Positions 38,201-50,200 of a stretch of 64,000 nt of DNA are shown in pieces (the first letter of the stretch is position 1; each line of letters opens with the position of its first letter). The stretch covers positions 12,365,971-12,429,970 of the forward strand of contig OZ025257.1 of the NCBI GenBank assembly GCA_964019135.1. The letters run 5' to 3'. A model generated the notes under the pieces. That model ran no database searches, had not been told where the DNA came from, and saw nothing but the letters and a program-made list of their open reading frames with translations. Source of the stretch: Arenicola marina (Eukaryota > Annelida > Polychaeta > Arenicolidae). A program made the position numbers and the translations under genes.

Positions 38201-41200
38201 TACACGGGGGTTGCTAACCGATTACGTGTAGCACAGAATGAGAATATCATGTTTATACGTCACCGACACATCTCAGCCCATTTCCCATGTTAGAGCCCAC
38301 AAAATCGAAATTGTAAGCATGACTGAGGCATGATGAGAAGTGGCTAAAATAATGGTTCGCCTTAACGTGGAGCAACAACCAAAGTTTCTTTCACAAGGCG
38401 GCTGTAGGATAATATAAAGGGAGTTTCACAGGCCTGGCGAGGGGTTCTCTTTTACTTGTTTTAACTGCATCGGGTGGACTTAACAGTTATAAGAAAAGTT
38501 ATAATCTATATCTATCGTTCAGGTAACCTTAGAATTATCCGTTATGAGCGAAAGCGGCCACTGAATTTGGACAAATACTGCATCGATTTTCCTTCCCACA
38601 AAAGGGTTAACTAATTACCATGATAACGGCGCCTCACATTTTTGTGTTATATTACATTGCAAGGAAAGGACACCTCAACCTTCGTATGTAATCGCGATAA
38701 TGTAAAGGACAAGGTAGAGAGGAGCAATGTATTCGAGTAACGAAAGGCATAGAATCTGCATCTTGCGCAAACATAGATATTTGCACAGGTGGGGCTCAAA
38801 CCAAGCAACATCCGCTTGCGCTGGCCCATCAGCACCAAGGGGTGACCCCGACTCACACTGTCATAGAGGTTGATACATTAGACAGGAGTTACCTTGAGAT
38901 CTTGTGCCACATCGAGGATCCTGGATAGTCGGACCTGGTCATGGTGCTCACCGCGCATGTACCACTCCGCCATGGCGTGCATCACCAAGGTGCGAGTCGT
39001 GCTCGACTGGCCCTGTAATACAGACACAACTGGCCTTGTAATATATACACACAACTGGCCCTGTAATATATAGACACACAACTGCACACTACTGAGAATG
39101 TTACCAGACAGTCCCCACGCTATGACAGCGCATACAAGCAAAGATATATTGAAGCAATTATTCTTATGACGCAACACTGAACTATGTGAACTTGCATGTA
39201 TTTTACCAACTTATTTGTTAAAAATAAAATCTGTACTCTTTACTCGGAGGCAGTAAGAGACTGCGATCCAGCTATTACATGGATCTCACTTCCCTCTAGT
39301 AACACGACAAGTAACCTACCTGGCAGTGCCATGCATAGTGTAGCACTATGGCGGAGTTGGGGTGGTTGCCCAGGAAGATAGGCATCAGGTTGGATAACAG
39401 CTCGTGTTTCAATGTGTTCAATGTCGTCTGTAAAAAAAAAACAGCAAAATTATAAACAAAGAAATGGCATTTTACGAACAGCTGTGTGGTCTAAAAAAAA
39501 ATTCCATATATCAATAAAGTGATAATCACGTCATGGCAAATATACAATAGTGGAATGTTAGACTGACTAGTGTACAGAATATCAAATTAAGTATGATACT
39601 TTGATTTTGAAGGACACATCTTAATACACAAGGGAATAGTGTATATATATCTCTCTCTTTAGCCTATCGTTTGACTTTTCTTATCACATATTCGCTAAAA
39701 ATATTTGAGGAACTGGAGATGTCGCCCTAACTCATATGAATCATTGATACAAATGATAAGGCTGCATCGTTAGGCTTACAATTTGCAGTAGGGCGAGGAC
39801 TAGCATGTCTGGACAGTGCTGGACTGGGAACTTGAACAGTTCTGACACCGCTTGGTAGTGACCGGCCTCGGCCAAACGTAGCATCGTCTCCACCAAGTCC
39901 AGCGATTTCCTGCAAGCACATCACAATTTCCCAGTCATCAGCTGTTAACTGCGCAACTCTCATTGATTTTGAGACATATGGAAACAAGTGCACACATAAA
40001 ACATCATAAATATGGATACAATTGCACATACACATACATAAAACATCATAAATAGGGAAAACATTATATTTAAAACCATCAGAATCCATAGACCTATAAA
40101 TGCACATTCTATAATATATCTACTTATTTCTCTAATATGATTTTGTTCCCAAGGGACGATGATACCATAATTTGTATCCAACGGGAAACATGATATTCTG
40201 GTATTTTAACTAATCGATGCGATGAGTGAGATAAATATTATGTCAAATACAAAAAAACACAGGCAGAAAGTACGCATACACGATTCACACTTCATCCGAA
40301 AAAAAATATCAGTCTCAAAACACATGATTCATACTTCATCCAAAAAACAATATCAGTCTCAAAACACACGATTCATACTTCATCCGAAAAACAATATCAG
40401 TCTCAAAACACATGATTCATACTTCATCCGAAAAACAATATCAGTCTTATAACACACGATTCATACTTCATCCGAAAAACAATATCGGTCTCAAAACACA
40501 CGATTCATACTTCATCCGAAAAACAATATCAGTCTCAAAACACATGATTCATACTTCATCCGAAAAACAATATCAGTCTTATAACACACGATTCATACTT
40601 CATCCGAAAAACAATATCAGTCTCAAAACACACGATTCATACTTCATCCGAAAAACAATATCAGTCTCAAAACACACGATTCATGCTTCATCCGAAAAAC
40701 AATATCAGTCTCAAAACACACGATTCATACTTCATCCGAAAAACAATATCAGTCTCAAAACCATTTATGGGTGTCCTACCAACGCCTCGTAGAGACAACC
40801 TAAGCGACTGTTATTTGCCTCACCATGTTGCTATGTCTCGGTTGTCATCGTCGGGCGGCGTTTTCAGTATGTCTATAACTACAGGGTGACAAGGATAGTC
40901 GGCGAAGCAAAACACATCCGGGTTCTTCAGGGCGTGGGATATGAACGACAGCTGAAAAGGAAGGAAGAAAGATACAATTTAACGCCATCATAAAAGTATA
41001 ATATGAACAAATGGTGAGATTCAATGTGAAGCTCGTGGTCAAAATGAATTTCTGACATGGCTTTTGCTATTTATTCTTTGAAATGGCAATGCTATCATTT
41101 CGGCGACATTTCTCGTGACGAAATAAAACTATTTACCAATGTTCCGGATGGCCTTGTTGATATAATTTATGTTTTAAAGTGTTCTCACAGGAAACACACA

Positions 41201-44200
41201 AAAAATTCCTGGAATCCTCCCAGAGTCATTTCTAGTTTCCCTGAGTATCTAACCGTAAAGCGTGTAGCATTCAACCTCCCCTCATAGCCACACCTACACC
41301 ACCAAATAATTGCCCTTAAATGCTAAGCGATAGCAAGGACTTTACTGTCTATATGCCATTGCAAGTTTATACGATCAGGTCCATACCCTATGGCATAAGA
41401 TCATTTATTCTAATCATCACGATTTAATCATATTTGGATATTAATAACCATATAAGACCGGGAATTCAAAACCTTCCAGATATTAGTAATAACTGGGATT
41501 GAACAGTTACCAAAATGTGATCTAGGCTTCTACAATTATCTGTTTTTCCCTGATTTTCTCTTCAAAATTGAATTCCCTGATTTTTCCCTGCAGGCAATTG
41601 TTTTTCCTCTGTTTTTCCTGACCTGTGGAAACCCTGTTTTTACTTCCTTGAGTGCTCAATACGGCTAACCTGTGCAGCTCCCTCCCGTCGTTCAATCATA
41701 GCTCTAACCTAACTGCAGCATTAAACACGGCGACCGACTAGCCCCCCCCTCCCCCTCCCCCAGGTGGGCAGACATCCCTCCTCACCTGTCCCTCAGTGTT
41801 GTCCCACCGCTTGTAGATCAGTTCGACGGGGAATCCGTCCTGGAGCCCCCTGAAGAGTCCCTGGACAAGGAGCCGCAGTCCAGCCTTGCTGGAGATGAGG
41901 AAGCCCGGCTGATCCAGCTCGTTGACCACCTCCCGCCAGTTGAGATGCGACGCCAGGTCCCGGATGACCTGCACGAAGACGTCGACGCTCCAGCCGGAGG
42001 GCCCCATGGACTCCGGCTTGCTTTCCTTGTTCTCCATCCAGCCCCCCGCGCCACCGCCCCCGCCGGTGTTCAGGGTCTGCCGGGGAAGGGATGGATCGAG
42101 TCAGCGGTTAATAACAACATACTTTATGAGCACTTTTTAGTAGGCCTTATTCCAACGGGACAATAACATTAATAAGTAATAATAATAAAGAATAATAAAA
42201 ATTATTTTGCCGGGATTTACATATCATGATGATGTCGGTTAGACCTTTTTAACTGCATGAAACACAAACGGAGCAAGCGTCTCAAGAATTCGTTATCTTT
42301 AGTCATCAGTAAAATTTGTATAAAGCAAAGTGACCATCAATTTTAGGGTAGAGCAAGTCAACTATTTAACTCGAATATCATCGAACAAAGGACAGAATGT
42401 TACAAAATTTTCATATTGGAGTGAACGCGTTGGAATTGAAAGGGCAGTTCTTCCACGTTCTTCCACGTTACGGTGAACTATTGTTTCAGCATAGCTCACG
42501 GATCAGGTGGGTTGGTTTTATATTCAGGACGCTTTAACCACTTTTGGTTATATCGCGTCAATGGAATAAGCAAGGGAGAGTGGAGCCATGTCCCCGGGGG
42601 TAACCCCCTACTGTTTGCGAAGAAGGACATGGGATCTTCATCCTGCGACCACACAGACATGGCCACAGCGGGGCGCGAACCACCGATCCACGTACCGTTA
42701 GGCTATCAGGTGGCCAGAGCACTCAATGCGAGCGCTCTAACCCACTGAGCTACCGAGCCGGCCCCGATCTGGCGGGTGACGGCGCACTCGAACTCTCGCG
42801 TCACCAAGATTTTACCTGCATGGAGATGTGGTCGGTGAGTCCGGATGGCGTACTGGCCATCATGACGAGGACCCGCGACACCGAGGCCGGAGTGATGTGA
42901 GGAACCCCGATCTGCACCAGGTGACTGCGACATTCTTCCAACCTACAGTAATATAATGAAGCACTTAAAGGACCCTCGGATTATAATTTCTGAATCATTG
43001 CAATATTCTTTCATTCTACCATAACATAATCAAGTTCTCAATATTGCATGATATATGTTCAGAGGAGTGAATTTAATTGTTGTTTAATTTTGTCTTTTCT
43101 TTTCACTATTACCTGTATAAATAGCCCAAGGCACAAATAATGAATGCTATGGTCATTCACATGGACTAAAACTTTTGACTTACGTCACTGTGAAGCCGTA
43201 GCCCAGTTCGTGGATCATATCGGCGAGAGACACATCCATCTGTGACAGATGATAACAGAAATACATACTTTTGCTAAGACAGCAAATATGTGTTTAGATA
43301 TCTATATTCATATTTGCAAAGGTTTCAAATGCCGATACTTTAATGAGGTAGTTATTTGCGCTATGCATTACATTATCATGGCAAATTGGTTAAATAATGA
43401 TGAGAGGACACAACACATATCATAAAAACAAAGCTGGTTGATCATAAAAGAAAATTATGTAAACTTAAACCAAGGGAATAATTTTTTTTACAAAACAAAA
43501 TAACTAAAATTATTTCCATTCAAGCATTTCCTTTCCTCAACCTGTCTTTGAGCATAAAACCAATATAAATTGTGCGTGCAAATAAAAGGATTACCAACTG
43601 CCATAAAATATAGACCTAAATCTATCATAACTATGATTAATAGATAATTTACCATTGCCTTCGGCATTTTTAACGCCTGTAGGTTGATTCTGTCCAAAGC
43701 CACGTCCTCTGCCTCAGGGTAGAGAATTGGTATTTTGTCCCGCGAGAAATCTGCCAATTGCAGACAGTAAACATATTAACATAGCACAGTAGTTTATGAT
43801 CAATCCTGTAGTTTAATGCTTCCAACTTCGTATTCAAGTATATAGTTTAATAGGTATATATTATGAATACACACAATCTGAATGGATTTAAACGAACTTT
43901 CAGCATGTAATGTAACAGAACTTTCAACTGATCAAATGGTTGTATGTTCTACAATTTCTACTCCACAGCATAGACTAACTATGTACTTGACTGAAGATAT
44001 GGGGGCAAACCTTGGCGGAGTGCTTTGAAGAGCGCGTCTTTCTGTTCAGCGGTCAGGCCGAGGTTGTCTTTTGTTTCTTGCAGTGTGATAAGCAGCAGAT
44101 GGATCACTCCGATGGGAGCTTCCTTCAAACTACTCTCCGGACTGCTGACCGGGTCTGTCAACACACACATATTTTGACATCCACACCAGTAATAATTAAG

Positions 44201-47200
44201 GTAACAACCAAGTGTTATTGTCAACATCTACAATAATCTAATGTTAATAGTATAAGATCATTAATAATACCTGATGCACATATCTTAGAGAAAAATATTT
44301 AAATGTCAGTGACATGAACAGTTTTAAGGTTTCAGGGTACTTTAATGATAGATGAAGGTCATAGATCGTCAAAGGGGAAGGATCTAAGGAGATGCAGAGC
44401 CTTATAACCCCTTTTATTTTTGAAGGACACACCATCTTTATCCTGCATGAATGAACATTAGCGGGGGAAGAGCATTGACAATGTAACAAGTCTATTATTT
44501 ATCAGGCACACCATTGGATACACAACCTTCAGAAGATATGATTGGTCATTACCTGCTTCTAGATAGCTAGTGACGAGTAATGGTAGCTTCTGTCGCAGCC
44601 ACAGGCCACTTAGATGTGCTATATCCTTATCAGCTTTAAGCAGGGCAAGACCAAAGGCCACTTCCTGAAGGCGGTTAAGCCGGAGGACTTTGCTGATTTG
44701 TGAAAACAAGTGTGCTGATGGTTTAAGGCTCTGAAATAAACAAAAAGAACCACCATGAACATACCTTTCCAAATCATCTATCACACACAAAAGCACATTA
44801 GAATGTTGTCATTTGTTTTAATGTGCATTACAATGTTATTATGGTTGAACATTTCTATGCAGTTCTTTTAACATTCAGCATTACAGTAGTGCCTGCACAG
44901 TACAGGACCACATTGCTGTGCCCATCTGATTAAAGTACAAATATTCTGGGACACCTGGCTACCATTAATTCAACTCTTACCAATGTTAATTATTAATGAA
45001 GTTAAATACTTAATGCATTATGTTATACCGACCTTCTGGTGATGCAGTGGATTTGCAACAGTGTAGCAGAGAAGGGACACAAAGTTTGCCTTAGCAATAA
45101 GTGAAGCACACTCTTGGGTTAGATACTGTGTCTGGAATGTAGAGAGCAATGAATTAAGACAGGGTCAACACTACATAACAAGCATGTAAATACCAAGCAG
45201 TACTACCATTTATAGACATCTTCTATGACTGTCATATGCCAAGTGACATTTGTGAGAGAAACCTTCTATTACTTCAAGGTTGATCCTGCTACCTATATAC
45301 ACATGGACGAACAAGATATATATTTTATATGCATAGATTAGATAAAAATATACTTACTTGGTAAAAGTCTTTTCCCGTGCTTTTACCATCCCCATTAAAA
45401 TCCACATGAGAAAATAGGCACCGAAACAGATGCCTATCTGCTTCAGCCCCGTGTTGGGCTATCAGCTACAAAGGAGAAAAAAAATACATTTAATTACTGG
45501 TATATCACATCAATGACAACAAACTCAGAAAGTATTAGTATGGTATGGCTTCTGATGTGAAGCAGAAGAGTTTCCTCCCCAAAATGTATCAGCACAATAT
45601 GTTTACCTGAAAAAGTACCAAATTATTCATCAAGTCATACAGGATTTGGTTGAAAAAAATAGGCAATCAGATATGGCCCTCGGTCACATTTGTCTCGCAG
45701 TGATTACTTCAACAGTTTGCATCACTTCCTAAAGTTTAACTTAAATGGCTAGCTGGTTCAAGCTAGCAGTTGGCGCAAGTCACTTCTCCTGCCTGCTGCT
45801 TCTCACAGTAGACTTGGGCAAGATAAAAAATCACTGCACTTCACCTATGTGTTAGACACATGTTTGGTTTTATACAGTTGAAGTATTATAAACAACTCAT
45901 CGCATGATTGACTATACAAGACCATAATTACACTTGCATACAGTAGGTGACCAACAAAGGTACAATGACCACATGGTTCACAGCACACAAACATCTTTTT
46001 CCCCTTCCTAACTTGAGGGTTTACAAGCCCAAGCAAATCTGTCATTTCACTATGGATCTGAATTCATACAATATGTTGAACTTTGACAGTCAGTGAGTTT
46101 GAACACTTTGGGCAATCATGCTGGCAGCTAATATTTTACATTTCACATTCATAAGAGCTACAGTCTATTTCCTACCAGCATTTGAAGAACTGACTACAAT
46201 GCTTGAGCCAGAACATGATCTTACAACCGCACTATCAACTGAAATGTTGCATAAAACAAAACTTAATGGACACCTCATGCTGCAGAAAATTAGGCCCAGT
46301 GTCTTCCCAAAATGTGTCCATGATTATTACATTCTAAAGTAATATCAAGAAGTGCAGTAGATCATTTACAGACCCAAAGATGTAGAAAATTATGCACTTT
46401 TCTTGACATCAAAAACAAAGTATCATGTTCCCAATCTGTTACTTTCAATGAACTGATGTTTTATGTTACAATGATCCCCCCAAAGCATGTCTTACGTATT
46501 ATACAGAACATACCCAAAAGGGATAGGGGGTGGGTAATGAACAATCTGGCTGGATATGTAGAAAAATTATCTAAAATATGGCCTCAAACCTGGGTTGGCT
46601 CTCTTGGCACTTACTGAATATTTATGAATCAGTCACGTGTACACATTGTCAAGTTGTCTGTCTGGACGATTACCCTATTGCAGTTAGCATGAGGATGGCA
46701 GCTATATCAAGTTATACTGACAATGTTATGTTATGCAATTAAAGTGTTTGTACCACACCAAAACAACTTTAGGTCAAAAAAAATTTCTGTGTTTCCATGC
46801 TTATATTATTGAGCTGTAACGCCCCAAATAGTAGAAGGGCATACTTTTTCCACTTGTTTTCACACTTACAAATTTAACATCTGCGAGTGAGGAAAGTGAT
46901 GTCAAAGGGGAATACAAACGCATGTGCTTTCATATTGAGACTCTCTGCTCTGCTCTGATTCTCTCTGCTCATTAGCTTGAACTCAATGAAACGCACTCAA
47001 CCATTAGAATACACGCCCTCGACCACAGATGTCTATGCACTGCATCAAAGCTCACCTGTTAATCTTGTGACATCATTGGGGTATTTTCAAATAATGCTTA
47101 TATACTTTAAGTATTAATAATGGTAAATCCTAAATTAATTGCTACTGCATGTAGAAGGGGGATTGCTCAGATACCAGTTATTATGCACTTACTGAAATGA

Positions 47201-50200
47201 ACATTCATTATTTCATTCATGTGAAATTTTATCTAGATTTATACCAGATGTCTTCATATGTAACGCCTACCTTGACATTTCTTTTGTAAGATTTCTTGTA
47301 ATCTATATATTATTTTAACCATCTTTTACTTTGTACTCAATCACTGGTAATCTTTAATCTGATATTAGTTCTATAGATGTAGTATAGATTATAAATTTAC
47401 AAAATATAAAGAAATATATTAGAAATTATAACAATCAGATCAGTTATTCTATAGGTCAATAGATCTATATTAAAGACTAGATTTGTCAAGCGTAGCTTGA
47501 GAGGAAAGACGAAAATCGGGGTATAGGTGCAACTGACCTTGACCCGATAACTATGAAAGGTCGCAGATAAAGTTCAGAGGCCGTATTAATAAACCCGCGT
47601 ATAACATAGCTGGAGGATAGCGAGAACGTATGAATCTCAAAAAAAGTCACTGAGCGTCAAACCCGTACGGAACGAGGTCTATTGCGAAATCGGTCACCGC
47701 GCTGGCAGTCATTTGGCCTGTCGATGCTTCACAATGGGATTGGCCATGTTAATGTAAGATTATTTTTTTGCGTCATAACTACCGGTTCGATTTCGATGGG
47801 ATTTGGCACACATGATGTCAGTAATATTAGGACATATTCCACCCCACATATTTAATCTAACTACATGCATGTTGTCACATCGGTTTTTGTATCATTTTCG
47901 TTATGTGAAAATTAGATCATCTAATAACTATAAATGTGACGTGAAATCTGAGACACATTTCCTTTGCGCCTCACTCTGAGGAATACTCTGAAACAAACCG
48001 CGGATCTCTAGACCCAATATTAACGGAGTTACTGCTAAAATCATGTTCCGTGACCTTGACCTTGATTTGACCTTGACCTTTTATGCTTGACCTGGATCAG
48101 TATCGTCATCCGACCCTAAATACTAATCTTATGTCCTATGCAAAGCGTCGTTTGTCTCACTTGTACCCTTCATGGAGAAATTGAGGAGCCATTTTCCCGC
48201 CAAAATCCTCTCATAGGGGTCAATGTTAAAGTTTAAGATTTTTTTGCAGGAAAACTATTCGGGCGATTTGCAAAATTTAAAGACGACATACAAGGTACTG
48301 ATAGGCCTAATGCGGGAAATAATTTGCAGCGCGAATAAATGGAAACTGTGAACGTTATAGCGACTTGTCCGATTTTTGGTCCTATCTATCAATGGTTAAG
48401 CGAATTTCAAAAAATTCCTGTTACCTTGAAATTTGACCTACATTGCCCATCTGATAATTGGGCCTGACGATGGCCACTTTGCATCTTTTTGTGAATTTGG
48501 AAGTCGATATCGTGAGGCGTTGGAGAGATAATGCGTGACAAGACAAACAGACAGACAGACAGACAAACCGAACACACCGACATAAGACGAAAATCGCAGA
48601 TTTTCGTCTTAATAACTATTACATATAAAAATATCTATAAATAACTATAAATCTGTTTACTGCTTATCACAATCAAGAATAAGATTTAAAATAAAATATA
48701 CAATATACAACAGCTGCATGGATCTGTATATGTATTGTCAATACAGCATGTACAAGGTTATGTGATGGAGTTACATATGACAATATACTAGTATTATCAT
48801 GCTAATGACTACATTAGTAGCCTCTGAAATAGACACTAGGTGCGCTGCGATCGACCCGCTTTGGGCTGTCACATTTCTGGTTTTTAGTGGGTGCCCTTAA
48901 TTTTCGTGTTTTCCGCTAGGTAAATTCGTCTTTTAGAACTATTTTCTCTTTCCGGTCTGTTGCCTGATGCTTTGAGGTACAAGATGGCGGCTGGAGCGAG
49001 TTGAAATATGCCCTCAGTTTTTTTTATGACAATTTGAACTTTTGAAAATGGCTAAAATTTAAGAAAATGTGTTAAAGCAAATTTTTCACGTGACTCATGA
49101 GAATCTTTGATGCCTATTGTCGTGGAATAACATGTTTTCTTCATCATCCATCACATTGTTAACTTGCGCCGATGGCTTGAAAGTTGAAGCGCGAAGGCTA
49201 GTGAGCGATAATGGGTAATTTTCGGACCCGCGCCACTTAAATTTGTTGGGCTCCCGATGAGCCGCAGAGTGTTGCCGTTATCCGTTATCATCCTCCGTCT
49301 ATTCCTCTTCTATTAAATACTAAAACGTATAAACAAAGGCTTGTTTGCTACTTTGAGACAGTTTATATTCGTTCAATCCATCAATTTAATGCGAAAGTTT
49401 TTATTTTAAAAATGACCATTTTTGTGTTAGTTGTTGGTCTTTGGTTGTAAATTTATTCATTGCCGTATAGCCTTCCTGGCAGGTTTTGGCACACTCTTGA
49501 CCACATAGCAGCTTCATAAATCTTAGTTAATTAGTCAATTAATGAATAATGAGTAAACAATTATTTCATATCTGACAGGGGTTGCAGCAGGAGTTGGCAG
49601 CCCCTCCCTCACCCCGGCCCATCCCCCTACCCCACCCCGGCCCCTCCCCTACCCCCTCCCCCTGCACCAATCCTTCAACCGAGATAGGAATCCTAGAAAC
49701 TACATGCTGGAGACTTGATAACTGCTACAACCCCCCCTCCCTACCTTTTTTAAGAACACCTTTAAAAAAAATATATATTATTAGTATTATTAAACTTATT
49801 TTTATTATTTTATTTTTTATTTATTATTTTATTAGCTACATTTTAAACTTTGTAACCTTTTACCAGTTAAATTGAAAAGGTTTATGCTATCATATCATAC
49901 TATATATAATGTATATTTAATATTAAATAGCATTATTAGGGTCTTTTGTTATTAATTTTTATTATAAAAAAAGGGCATCATATAAATTATTACTGGTATA
50001 TATATGTTAAAATTTAAATTGAATTCTCATAATTATTTTTAATTATAACAGATAGGTAAATTTAGTGTGATATATATCACTATATGTATGTAGAAAATGT
50101 TATACATTTATCGCTAGCGATAATTGAGATACAGCTAAAACAAGTAGGCCTAAGACTTACATTTTGGATTAAATTTAACCCAACTTATGCCAGAAATGAG

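Noticed and set aside
46118-46342. 74-residue plus-strand open frame in intron 1
   Set aside because: No recognisable family, no splice context and ordinary intron composition around it.
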